Source: Tateyamaria sp. Alg231-49 (GTDB taxonomy: Bacteria > Pseudomonadota > Alphaproteobacteria > Rhodobacterales > Rhodobacteraceae). From it: DNA of 64,000 nt. The notes beneath the pieces were generated by a model, which was not told the origin of the DNA, did not search any database, and saw only the letters and a program-made list of their open reading frames with translations. The position numbers and the translations under genes were made by a program. The stretch spans positions 1 through 64,000 of the forward strand of contig NZ_FRFA01000017.1 of NCBI RefSeq assembly GCF_900143535.1, written 5' to 3'. This document shows, piece by piece, positions 1-7,575 of this stretch (position 1 is its first letter; every line of letters starts with the position of its first letter).

Positions 1-192
1 GAGAACGGTTGAGCGCGGCTCTTTTGGCCCGGTCTTCAAGTCCTCCACCGTCGCCCGCTTGCGCCACTTTGCAACGGTCTTGGGGTTGATACCCAACTCC
101 TTGCTTAGCTGCGCGAGCGAAGCTTGCGATCGCTGTATTGCAGCTCTGACGGCGTGCGTTGTCGTGGCGCTCCCGTGACGAACTTGTCCCAT
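1..192 (-). CDS. IS481-family transposase, N-terminal part
   Basis: The first 64 codons of a transposase that continues beyond the window start. The protein begins MGQVRHGSATTT and has a helix-turn-helix segment (LAQLSKELGINPKTVAKW, about residues 26-43) followed by a basic stretch. This is the typical N-terminal DNA-binding domain of IS481 transposases. The DDE catalytic core would lie outside the window. It belongs to a mobile element next to a racemase/transporter operon, consistent with the patchwork make-up of the first 23 kb. Confidence 0.8.
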   Translation of the reverse strand, partial: MGQVRHGSATTTHAVRAAIQRSQASLAQLSKELGINPKTVAKWRKRATVEDLKTGPKEPRSTVL

Positions 193-248
193 AATGCTTC
201 CTTCCAAGCCTGAGAAAGGATCGCACCATCAAACCGCGGGATCAAACA
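1..248 (-). mobile_element. IS481-family insertion sequence, end fragment
   Basis: The outer end of an insertion sequence, cut by the window edge. It contains the start of an IS481-type transposase reading out of the window. Upstream of the transposase start lies a terminal sequence that, on the minus strand, begins TGTTTGATCCCGCGG at about 248, which fits an IS481-type inverted repeat. The other end is not visible, so the outer boundary and any target duplication cannot be judged. Confidence 0.7.
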
Positions 249-306
249 CCTAATGTCGCTACTACAAGTTTCCACATTTTGTTTCCTTCATCTTGACAAC
301 TCCCCG

Positions 307-984
307 TTAGGCATAGGCTCCAATTTTTGACGTGCTCAACTGGTTGTTCACGAGCGCTTCTGCAAAGGTAACACCAGCTGCAACACCATCGATTACTGGT
401 AGCCCAAATTCCTCGCTGAGCTCCGCCATAAGGGCCGCCATCCCCGCACATCCCAGAACGATTGCTTCTGTATTGTCTTGAGCGATTGAGTCGCGAATTT
501 CAGACCTGATTTTGAACAATGTTGCCGGATCGCCCTCTTCCAGTTTCAGGACGGGAATGTCGGTTGCCCGAACGCTTGCGCATTTCTGGGCCAATCCATA
601 GCGCATTAGGTTGTTTTCCAGACCAGGTACAGAGCGTGAGAGCGTTGTGATGACGCTGAACTTGTTGGCGATCATGCTGGCTGCGTGATAGCCAGCCTCG
701 CCGATGCCTAAAACGGGTACTTTGACCAACGTCCGCACCGCATCAACGCCGGTGTCATCGAAACAGGCGATCACAATCGCATCCACATCGGGATGCCGCG
801 CAACTTCGGCCAGCAGGCCGGGAATGCAGGTCGCGACATCCAGAAAACCCTGAATGCTGGCCGGTCCATCTTGCGAGTTGGTGGCGATGATCTTGGTATC
901 CTGGCGGGCAACGGCCCTTGCAGCAATCGCAATTTTATCCGTCATGGAGCTGGTTGTGTTCGGGTTAACAACTAGGATTTTCAT
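307..984 (-). CDS. Asp/Glu/hydantoin racemase family protein
   Basis: A 225-residue protein of the Asp/Glu racemase superfamily, closest in character to hydantoin racemases (HyuE). These interconvert D- and L-5-substituted hydantoins by two-base catalysis with two cysteines. It starts MKILVVNPNTT, the usual family opening. Both candidate catalytic cysteines are present, in IACFDDTG (about residue 74) and VLGCAGM (about residue 179). It is the last gene of a minus-strand operon, 6 bases after a livF-type gene, so the transporter probably imports its substrate. Maleate isomerase and arylmalonate decarboxylase share the fold, so the exact reaction is open. The hyuAB genes lie about 10 kb away beyond an IS6 element. 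Confidence 0.82.
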   Translation of the reverse strand: MKILVVNPNTTSSMTDKIAIAARAVARQDTKIIATNSQDGPASIQGFLDVATCIPGLLAEVARHPDVDAIVIACFDDTGVDAVRTLVKVPVLGIGEAGYHAASMIANKFSVITTLSRSVPGLENNLMRYGLAQKCASVRATDIPVLKLEEGDPATLFKIRSEIRDSIAQDNTEAIVLGCAGMAALMAELSEEFGLPVIDGVAAGVTFAEALVNNQLSTSKIGAYA

Positions 985-990
985 ATCAGC

Positions 991-1713
991 TCACACCTCG
1001 CCGCCAAGATAGGCGGCCTTGATCCGGTCATCGTGCAGCAATTCCTTGGAGTTACCTTCGATGACAACGTTTCCGGTGGCCATGGCGTAGGCACGGTGCG
1101 AAATACTCAGCGCCATGCGGGAGTTCTGTTCCACCAGCAGAACAGACACACCTTCGTCGCGGTTGATCGCAACAATTGAACGGGCAATGTCCTGCACCAG
1201 CTTGGGGGCTATCCCAAGACTTGGCTCATCCAGCAGCAACAGTTTGGGCTTTGCCATCAACGCGCGGCCGATCACCATCATTTGTTGTTCACCGCCAGAT
1301 AGCGTCCCTGCCGCCTGAGAGTAGCGTTCTTTCAGGCGAGGAAAGCGGGTCAGGATGCTATCGAGGGTAAGCTGAATGTCTGCTTTGTCGCTTCGGGTGA
1401 AGGCCCCCATCATCAGGTTGTCTTTGACCGACATGAACGGGAACACGCGGCGACCTTCGGGCACCATGGCGATGCCGCGTTTGACGATGTCCGAAGGATC
1501 GGCGCCGTCCACGCGCTCGCCTTGGAATGTCACAGAGCCCTTCACAGGCTTTGCCAACCCAGTGATGGAGCGCAAGATTGATGACTTGCCCGCCCCATTA
1601 GCCCCGATCAGGGCAACGGTTTCACCTTGGTTCACGTGCAAGGACACACCTTTCAGCGCGTAAACATGATCGTAGTAGAGTTCGACGTCTTTGAAATCCA
1701 ACATGGCTGTCAT
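991..1713 (-). CDS. livF: Branched-chain-type ABC transporter ATP-binding protein (LivF-like)
   Basis: A 240-residue ATPase subunit of a HAAT-family (Liv-type) uptake transporter, acting at the cytoplasmic face of the inner membrane. It has the Walker A motif GANGAGKSS (about residues 37-45), the signature LSGGEQQ (about 138) and Walker B LLLLDEPS (about 157). The short length and the C-terminal HDDRIKAAYLGG are typical of LivF. It follows the LivG-like gene by 3 bases in a five-gene transporter set. The substrate is not known. The adjoining racemase gene argues for a hydantoin or amino-acid-like compound rather than leucine. The symbol marks family role only. Confidence 0.9.
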   Translation of the reverse strand: MTAMLDFKDVELYYDHVYALKGVSLHVNQGETVALIGANGAGKSSILRSITGLAKPVKGSVTFQGERVDGADPSDIVKRGIAMVPEGRRVFPFMSVKDNLMMGAFTRSDKADIQLTLDSILTRFPRLKERYSQAAGTLSGGEQQMMVIGRALMAKPKLLLLDEPSLGIAPKLVQDIARSIVAINRDEGVSVLLVEQNSRMALSISHRAYAMATGNVVIEGNSKELLHDDRIKAAYLGGEV

Positions 1714-1716
1714 GAT

Positions 1717-2499
1717 TTACATCCCGATCTCATCGTCGACGCTGCCAAGATAGGCCTCGATGACTTTTTCATTGTTCTGGATTTCAGACGGCGTGCCCTC
1801 GGCGATTTTTTCGCCAAAGTTCAGGACCACAATCCGATCCGAGATATTCATGACGGCAGGCATATCGTGCTCCACCAGCATGACCGTCACGCCGCGTTCA
1901 TCCCGCACAGAGCGCACCAGATTGACCATATTCATGGTTTCATCATGGTTCATCCCCGCAAATGGTTCGTCTAGCAGCAGCACCTTTGGGTCCGTCGCAA
2001 GGCCGATCGCAATGCCAAGCGCGCGCAGGCTGCCCTGCGGCAAATTGCTGGCTTGTTCATTGCTGATCTCGGACATGCCCAGAAAATCCAGCAACTCGTC
2101 CGCATATTTTTCAAAGGCGGTCACATCGTCCTTGGCCGTCTTTGACCCCCAAAAATATCCCGCCAGCGAGGCCTTGGCGCGCAGGTGCTGCGCCACCACG
2201 ACGCTTTCACGCACTGTCATGCTTTTGAAAATCGTGGTTTCCTGAAACGTGCGCACGACGCCTTTGCGCGCCACGATATGCGGCTTGAGGTTCGAAATTC
2301 GCTCGCCCTGATAAGTCACTTCGCCAGATGTAGTCGGCGTGAATGATGCAATCATTTTGAACAGCGTGGATTTGCCCGCGCCGTTTGGGCCAATCACTGA
2401 CAGGATCTCGTTCTCCGCCACGTCGAAGCTGATCGCATTATTGGCGATCAATCCACCGTATTTCTTGGTGACGTCCTTGACCTGAATGAGCGCAGTCAT
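1717..2499 (-). CDS. livG: Branched-chain-type ABC transporter ATP-binding protein (LivG-like)
   Basis: The second ATPase of the same uptake system, 260 residues. Walker A is GPNGAGKST (about residues 37-45). The signature region reads LPQGSLRALGIA, a variant of the usual LSxGxQR (Gln at the second glycine position and SLR instead of GQQR). Walker B is LLLLDEPFAGMN. The C-terminal extension AYLGSVDD is typical of LivG. It overlaps the LivM-like gene by 4 bases (ATGA), so the two are translationally coupled. LivF and LivG form a heterodimer below the two permeases. The altered signature may affect ATP hydrolysis but is tolerated in several LivG proteins. Confidence 0.9.
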   Translation of the reverse strand: MTALIQVKDVTKKYGGLIANNAISFDVAENEILSVIGPNGAGKSTLFKMIASFTPTTSGEVTYQGERISNLKPHIVARKGVVRTFQETTIFKSMTVRESVVVAQHLRAKASLAGYFWGSKTAKDDVTAFEKYADELLDFLGMSEISNEQASNLPQGSLRALGIAIGLATDPKVLLLDEPFAGMNHDETMNMVNLVRSVRDERGVTVMLVEHDMPAVMNISDRIVVLNFGEKIAEGTPSEIQNNEKVIEAYLGSVDDEIGM

Positions 2500-3476
2500 T
2501 TGCCACCTCCCTTGCCGAACCGAACACTAAGCAGGCCGTTTGGCAAAAAGCGGATGATAAGGATCAGGAGCGTCGCATAAATCAACATTTGATATTTTCC
2601 GAACTCGAACAGAAGGTCCCACCCGAAGTAGAGAACCAGCGTGCCGAGCATGGGACCAAAGACATAGCCCAAGCCTCCGAGGAAACAGTTCAGCATGAAG
2701 TCAACTGAGTCCTTTACCACGAAGGTCGCAGGGTAGACCGACTGCGAAATCGACCCGAACATCGCTCCACCAAGGCCACCGAAAAAGCTAGAGATCGCAA
2801 AGATCAGGATCCGGATGTAGGTAATGTTCACTCCGATCGAGCTGGCCAGCTCTTCGTTCTGCTGCATGGAACGGCACAAATGCCCCAGACGCGAGTTCAC
2901 CAATCGGTAGAGCGCCGCATAAGTGATGACCATCAAGATGGTTGCCGTGAAATAGAACGCCATCCTCGAGTTTTCCAAAGTGGAGAAATCAGGAACCAGG
3001 GGGATGCCAAAGATCGAGATTGCGCCGGGCAGAGGAATATTGGTGATTCCCTTGGCGCCGTTCGTGATGGGCAAGGCCAGCGCAGTCAACGTCGCCACTT
3101 GGGTTAACACCAGCGTGATCATTGCAAAATAGACCCCGCGCAGGCGCAGGATTGGCAGTCCAATCAAAACTGCAATCAATGCAGCGAACAATCCCGCCGC
3201 CGGCAGTGATATCCAAAAAGACCAACCAGCCTTGACCACAAGGATCGCAGAGACATAAGCACCGACCAGCGCAAAGGCGCCCTGTCCAATATTGATCCGG
3301 CCGATATAGAACGTCAGCCAGACCCCCGCACTTGCAATGGCCAGAAGCGCCACAGAAGTAAGTGTGAAGTAGAAGTCCGATCGGCCTGTGGCTGCGATGA
3401 ATAGGGGCACGCCCACAAAGACAACGGCCAGAAAGGCGGCAACGCCGAAGATTTGGGTTTTTGAAAAGTTCAACAC
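2496..3476 (-). CDS. livM: Branched-chain-type ABC transporter permease (LivM-like)
   Basis: A 326-residue inner-membrane permease with about eight to ten hydrophobic segments. It carries the LivM family pattern: YIGRINIGQGAFALVGAYV near residue 60 and a cytoplasmic coupling loop around residues 190-225. It pairs with the LivH-like subunit to form the channel. It lies between LivH (4-base gap) and LivG (4-base overlap). Nothing suggests truncation. Substrate specificity is mainly set by the binding protein upstream. Confidence 0.9.
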   Translation of the reverse strand: MLNFSKTQIFGVAAFLAVVFVGVPLFIAATGRSDFYFTLTSVALLAIASAGVWLTFYIGRINIGQGAFALVGAYVSAILVVKAGWSFWISLPAAGLFAALIAVLIGLPILRLRGVYFAMITLVLTQVATLTALALPITNGAKGITNIPLPGAISIFGIPLVPDFSTLENSRMAFYFTATILMVITYAALYRLVNSRLGHLCRSMQQNEELASSIGVNITYIRILIFAISSFFGGLGGAMFGSISQSVYPATFVVKDSVDFMLNCFLGGLGYVFGPMLGTLVLYFGWDLLFEFGKYQMLIYATLLILIIRFLPNGLLSVRFGKGGGK

Positions 3477-3480
3477 GCCA

Positions 3481-4356
3481 TCACCCCCACGGTTTGCCCA
3501 TTAGACCCTGAGGCCGGATAGCGAGGAAAATCATCAGCGATACAAAGATCAGGAGATAGGTGATGTCGCCATATTGCGACAGGTAGGCCAGGCCGAAGGC
3601 TTCCATGAAGCCAAGGATAAAGCCGCCCCATATCGCGCCTGAGATGACGCCTGCACCGCCGATCATTACCATCATAAACGCCTTGATCGATGTCGGACCG
3701 CCCATGCCAAGGTTGACGCCCGTGATCGTGACCAGCAAGCCGCCCACAAGACCAGCAAGCATTGCGCCAAGCGCGAAACCGATCATCGAATAGCGGTCAA
3801 CGTTGACGCCCATCAGCTGTGCGGCTGTGCGGTCTTGTGCCAGCGCACGCAGCGCTCGGCCTGTCTTGGAATATTGCATCAAGGCGATAAAGGCGACGAT
3901 AGAGAGGATTGCGAGAACACAGATCAATATGCGGTCATAGGGCATGATCAGACGGAAATCCCAGTTGAAAACCCCATCGACGATTTTGGGAACACCCCGC
4001 TGCTTTTCGCCAAAAATCAACAGGATCAGAGCATCCAGCAGGAATGCGATACCCGCTGCAAGAAGCATCGTGCTTTCTTCCCGCGCAGAGCCTTTGATAA
4101 CCGGGGCGAACAAGTATCGTTCAATGAGCGCGCCGACAATGGCCAGAGTAATGCAGGACATGAACAGCGCCAGCACAAACGGCACACCCCATTGTCCATA
4201 AAATGTATATGTGACGAACCCGCCGATGACATACATCTGCCCGTGGGCAAAGTTGAGCACATTCATAAGGGCGAAAATCAGGGTCAATCCGAGTGCGATC
4301 ATCGCATACTGAGAGCCCAGATAGACCCCATTGGCCATTACCTGTTCCATGAGCAT
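3481..4356 (-). CDS. livH: Branched-chain-type ABC transporter permease (LivH-like)
   Basis: A 291-residue inner-membrane permease. The family motif NVLNFAHGQMYVIGGF is near residue 35, and the coupling segment TGRALRALAQDRTAAQLMGV is near residue 165. Translation may begin at this ATG or at a second ATG two codons later; a purine-rich AGAAAGAAG lies just upstream of both. The gene follows the binding-protein gene after an 86-base spacer that carries a strong hairpin (4398-4425), which may lower expression of the membrane subunits relative to the binding protein. Confidence 0.9.
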   Translation of the reverse strand: MLMEQVMANGVYLGSQYAMIALGLTLIFALMNVLNFAHGQMYVIGGFVTYTFYGQWGVPFVLALFMSCITLAIVGALIERYLFAPVIKGSAREESTMLLAAGIAFLLDALILLIFGEKQRGVPKIVDGVFNWDFRLIMPYDRILICVLAILSIVAFIALMQYSKTGRALRALAQDRTAAQLMGVNVDRYSMIGFALGAMLAGLVGGLLVTITGVNLGMGGPTSIKAFMMVMIGGAGVISGAIWGGFILGFMEAFGLAYLSQYGDITYLLIFVSLMIFLAIRPQGLMGKPWG

Positions 4357-4397
4357 CTTCTTTCTATGATAAACCTCGACTTAAACGCCGAGCGGAA

Positions 4398-4425
4398 ACT
4401 GCTTCCGGAACATGCCGGAAGCAGT
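4398..4425 (-). terminator. Intercistronic hairpin after binding-protein gene
   Basis: A perfect 11-base inverted repeat (ACTGCTTCCGG / CCGGAAGCAGT) with a 6-base loop lies between the binding-protein stop and livH. No T-run follows on the minus strand. It is therefore more likely a partial terminator or mRNA 3'-end stabiliser than a full stop. Equivalent hairpins follow the other two binding-protein genes in the window. Confidence 0.7.
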
Positions 4426-4442
4426 GTGTCGTGCGCGGTGAT

Positions 4443-5630
4443 TTAGTCGACGCGTGCGATGAACATCGTTTCGAATGCACCGTCTTGATAGACATTGACC
4501 ACCAGCGGGACCGCGATCTGACGCTTTTGACCAAAGGAGGTCATGCCCACATATTTCAGCTTTTCATCACCATTCATGTATGGGTTTGGTGCCTCAAAGC
4601 CGTCCATTGACGCTTGGAAGGCAGCCACGTCGTCGATGGCTTCCGGCGTGGCTTTGAGTGTTTCAAGGATATACTCAAGCGCGTAGACCTTGGTGTTGGA
4701 CTCGTCGTTGTATTCACCGAACATGGATGTGTAACGCTCGACGAATTCGTTCATCATCGGTGACGCCAGCTCAGGTGTGGATGCACCACCAACCGAGATA
4801 AAGCCATTGGCCAGATCACCGGCACCTTCAGCCAGAACGCCCGCGTCCTGAGCGGTTTCGGTCGAAATCATGCCTTCAAAACCCAACTCGCGCGCTGAGC
4901 GAAGCAGCTGTGGTGCGTTGGCAGGGGACACACCAGACAACACGAGCAGGTCAGGGCGCGTGCGCAGGATTGGCGTCAGCACCGGGGTGAAGTCTGTCGT
5001 GTCCACTTGGTAAGTGACGTTGTCAGAAACGACTTCGAGGCCCAGTTCTTTTGCTGCGGCCACGCCACTGTCGCGCTGGCTCAGCGGATCAGACTCATTA
5101 GCGGCAATGAAAGCAACCGTTTTGACACCTTCGTTGTCCATCAGGTGCTTATAGATCGCGGGACCTGACTGGTAGTTGGCGATCATACCCAGCACAGCGT
5201 TTGACGCAGGTGCTGAATACAGTTCTTTCGGAAAAGCATATGGGAAGTACATGATGTCGTTGGCTTCGGCCACCGGACGCACGGCTGCCGCCCCATCGTC
5301 AACGTTTGGTCCGACGACGTAGTGAATTCCCTCTTGAGCCATTTTTTCCATGCCCGCGATCGCACGCTTGGGGTCCTTCTGGTCATCAAATGACACAATT
5401 TCAATGTCATAGGTCGTGCCGCCGATGGTGTAACCTCCGGTCTCATTAATCCAAGCCGCACGCGCTTCCATCGACCGTTGATTGGAAATTCCCCACGCCG
5501 CAGCAGGGCCGCTGGTCACGCCAACAAACCCAATTTTCAAAACTGGGTTCTCAGCGAAGGCAGCAGTTGCGCCAAACGCTGTCAGTGTTGCCGCCGTTAA
5601 AGCCGCTTTCACTAGTGATCTTCGTTGCAT
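4443..5630 (-). CDS. Periplasmic substrate-binding protein of Liv-type ABC transporter
   Basis: A 395-residue secreted solute-binding protein of the type 1 periplasmic fold. The N-terminus (MQRRSLVKAALTAATL, then AFAEN) is a signal peptide with likely cleavage after AFA near residue 26. The mature protein starts with the usual KIGFVGVTSGPAAAWG. It delivers its ligand to the LivHMGF-like membrane complex encoded downstream. It is first in the operon and faces the GntR/FCD regulator gene across about 230 bases holding operator-like palindromes. The ligand cannot be read from sequence. The operon also ends in a hydantoin-racemase-family gene, which suggests a hydantoin, amide or amino-acid-like ligand. 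Confidence 0.88.
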   Translation of the reverse strand: MQRRSLVKAALTAATLTAFGATAAFAENPVLKIGFVGVTSGPAAAWGISNQRSMEARAAWINETGGYTIGGTTYDIEIVSFDDQKDPKRAIAGMEKMAQEGIHYVVGPNVDDGAAAVRPVAEANDIMYFPYAFPKELYSAPASNAVLGMIANYQSGPAIYKHLMDNEGVKTVAFIAANESDPLSQRDSGVAAAKELGLEVVSDNVTYQVDTTDFTPVLTPILRTRPDLLVLSGVSPANAPQLLRSARELGFEGMISTETAQDAGVLAEGAGDLANGFISVGGASTPELASPMMNEFVERYTSMFGEYNDESNTKVYALEYILETLKATPEAIDDVAAFQASMDGFEAPNPYMNGDEKLKYVGMTSFGQKRQIAVPLVVNVYQDGAFETMFIARVD

Positions 5631-5726
5631 TTCTTAACTCCCGTTGATTCAGATTTCGACGCGTTTCGCGCCATTCTTGGCCGGCAGTTAGATGGAATCC
5701 CCATGCATGCCGCATCATCAGTTCAC

Positions 5727-5772
5727 GATTGTTAACAATCCTTGTCAACGTTTTTTACATTTTGGTCGACAA
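5727..5772. promoter_or_regulatory. Candidate operators for the GntR/FCD regulator
   Basis: GATTGTTAACAATC (5727-5740) is a perfect 14-base palindrome. TGGTCGACAA (5763-5772) is a second match to TNGTNNACNA, the consensus commonly bound by FadR/FCD-type GntR regulators. TTGTCAACGT (5742-5751) between them is a near match. The sites sit in the shared promoter region of the binding-protein gene and the divergent regulator gene, the expected place for autoregulation and control of the transporter operon. Binding is inferred. Confidence 0.6.
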
Positions 5773-5860
5773 ATTCTAAAGCTTGGCCGTACACTGATTG
5801 AAGTTTAAGTGTTTACGTCCAACCCAAGTCGGAAAATCCGTCAATCTTGAAAGTCATCTT

Positions 5861-6580
5861 GTGTCGTCCAACCCGCAGCAAAGCAGAATAGCTACATCGG
5901 ACCCAAAGTCGGGATCAGATGAAAACACCATTGTTGAACGTATCTACAAGGCCGTCATGGAACAACGTTTGGCCCCGAATACCAAACTGAGTGAGGCGCG
6001 CCTGTGTGAGACATTCGGTGTCGGTCGCATGCGCGTTCGGCGCGCACTGCTTCTGCTCTCAAGTCAGGGCATCATTGAGCTTCAGTCAAATCGAGGTGCT
6101 TATGTCGCCTGCCCCGACAAGTCCGAGGCGAACGATGTATTCGCGGCCCGGATGTTGATTGAGCCACCACTCGTACGGCAACTAGCTCAGAACTCGGATG
6201 ATTGTAATCTGGAACTCCTCATAAACCACATTGCTCTCGAGGATGCGGCCCGCGAGAAAAAAGAACGTACTGAAATTATTCGACTTTCAGGTGAGTTTCA
6301 CACAAAAATCGCCCAAGCGTCCGGAAACAAATTCATTTTCCGTATGATGCGCGAATTGGTCACGCGGACGTCACTCATAGTCGGCCTCTTCGGATCATCA
6401 GAAAACGCCAGTTGCCCAGATGATGAACACAGCAACATCCTGAAGGCGATCCAGTCCCATAACCCGGAACTCGCCGAGCAGTTACTCATATCTCATCTCA
6501 ACCACATTCAAAGCGGTCTCGATATGGAAGCGCGCCAGGAGGCCCCGGATGACTTGGCAACTATTCTTGGATCGGATTGA
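5861..6580 (+). CDS. GntR-family transcriptional regulator, FCD type
   Basis: A DNA-binding regulator of about 239 residues. The winged helix-turn-helix (IVERIYKAVMEQRLAPNTKLSEARLCETFGV region) includes RRALLLLSSQGII and is followed by a helical FCD ligand domain. Candidate FCD metal/ligand residues are an Asp near DVFAARMLIEPPLV, a His in GEFHTKIA and a late His in SHLNHIQSG. I chose the GTG at 5861, which has GAAAG upstream. A TTG at 5798 in the same frame is possible but has no visible ribosome site and lies close to the operators. It probably controls the divergent racemase/transporter operon. The ligand is unknown. Confidence 0.82.
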   Translation: MSSNPQQSRIATSDPKSGSDENTIVERIYKAVMEQRLAPNTKLSEARLCETFGVGRMRVRRALLLLSSQGIIELQSNRGAYVACPDKSEANDVFAARMLIEPPLVRQLAQNSDDCNLELLINHIALEDAAREKKERTEIIRLSGEFHTKIAQASGNKFIFRMMRELVTRTSLIVGLFGSSENASCPDDEHSNILKAIQSHNPELAEQLLISHLNHIQSGLDMEARQEAPDDLATILGSD

Positions 6581-6632
6581 TCAAGGTTGACTGCGAATTT
6601 CAGTAGCGCAGAACAGTTTGATGCGCCCAGGG

Positions 6633-7450
6633 GGTGCTGTCAGACGAATTCGAACCAGTCTCAGTTTTCCTCGGAATACGTGAACCTATCCGGAACAAAG
6701 CTGACGCCACTCGGAGAGAGCAGCGCTTCGGCCCAGTTTGAAATTGTCTCGTGAGTAAAGATGTCGCTCCTGATTGAAGTGGTTATGGACCGAAGAATGA
6801 ACGGCGGCGAATTTCTGCAAACATCGCATTTGCCTGAAGCGGAGCATCGCCCGTTCTCGTCGTCGAAACGGCAGGTGAGAATTCTCAGCACGATTGTTCA
6901 ACCAGCGACCCGTTTCCTGTTTCGTTACGTTTCCAATGTCCTTCATCGCAGCACCGTAGGATCGGAGTTTGTCCGTAACGATAACTTCTGGGCTGCCGTA
7001 TCGTTTCATTGATTTCCTGAGGAATTTCAACGCAGCTTTGCGGTCCCGACGCTTAGTAACATAGCTTTCCAGCACTTCGCCTTCGTGGTCCACAGCACGC
7101 CACAGGTAATGCGTATCGCCGTTGATCTTCACGAATACCTCGTCCATGTGCCACTGCCAGTTCGAATAGGATCGCATACGGCTGACCCTGTTTCTGCGGA
7201 TTTCGGCGGCGAACATCGGGCCAAATCTATTCCACCAGAACCGAACCGTTTCGTGGCTGATTTCAATGCCCCGTTCATGTAGCAGGTCTTCAACGTTGCG
7301 AAGAGACAGAGGAAATCGAACGTACATCATTACCGCCAGGCGGATGATCTCAGGGCTGGTTTTGAAGTAGCGAAAAGGGTTGGGTTTTGTCATCCGACAA
7401 CGCTAGGTGACCGCCCCGCCCGCCTCAAGCCGATTTGCTCTGACAATGCC
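6633..7450 (-). mobile_element. IS6-family insertion sequence, copy A
   Basis: An element of about 818 bases with imperfect terminal repeats: GGTGCTGTCAGACGAATTCG at the left and, read inward from the right, GGCATTGTCAGAGCAAATCG. It holds one transposase gene. I found no 8-base target duplication. It abuts a remnant of a different IS6 (7451-7551) on its right. Together with copy B (20737-21551, same orientation) it brackets the catabolic island. Confidence 0.88.
6686..7393 (-). CDS. IS6-family transposase (copy A)
   Basis: A 235-residue DDE transposase of the IS6/IS26 family. The catalytic residues are visible as HMDEVFVKI (first Asp), VTDKLRSYGA (second Asp) and RRRERAML (Glu). The N-terminal FRYFKTSPEIIRLAVMMYVRFPLSLRN region and the helix-turn-helix (NVEDLLHERGIEISHETVRFW) are complete. 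The gene seems intact and could be active. It is related to, but clearly different from, the transposase of copy B. IS6 elements move by replicative cointegrate formation or as translocatable units, which matters for the flanked island. Confidence 0.92.
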   Translation of the reverse strand: MTKPNPFRYFKTSPEIIRLAVMMYVRFPLSLRNVEDLLHERGIEISHETVRFWWNRFGPMFAAEIRRNRVSRMRSYSNWQWHMDEVFVKINGDTHYLWRAVDHEGEVLESYVTKRRDRKAALKFLRKSMKRYGSPEVIVTDKLRSYGAAMKDIGNVTKQETGRWLNNRAENSHLPFRRRERAMLRFRQMRCLQKFAAVHSSVHNHFNQERHLYSRDNFKLGRSAALSEWRQLCSG

Positions 7451-7452
7451 TC

Positions 7453-7551
7453 ACGGCTCGTTTTGAAATAGCGAAATGGATCAGGTTTGTTCATCCAACG
7501 AGGCTACGAAACCACCCTGCCCGTCTCAAGCTAATTTGCTCTGACAGTACC
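7453..7551 (-). pseudogene. Remnant of a second IS6 element (5' end of transposase)
   Basis: This stretch matches the transposase-start end of IS6 copy B (21453-21551) almost base for base. Read on the minus strand it has an outer end GGTACTGTCAGAGCAAATT, then an ATG and the codons MNKPDPFRYFKTSR, and then it breaks off against copy A. So an element of the copy-B type once stood at this edge of the island and was lost, probably by recombination or deletion when copy A arrived. It supports a directly repeated IS6 pair around the island. Confidence 0.85.
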
Positions 7552-7575
7552 CCACCGTCGCCTTCGCGTTGTGTT

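Noticed and set aside
6625-7458. Search for 8-base target duplications around IS6 copies A and B
   Set aside because: The flanks of each copy do not match, nor do outer flanks of the pair, so simple recent insertion is not supported.
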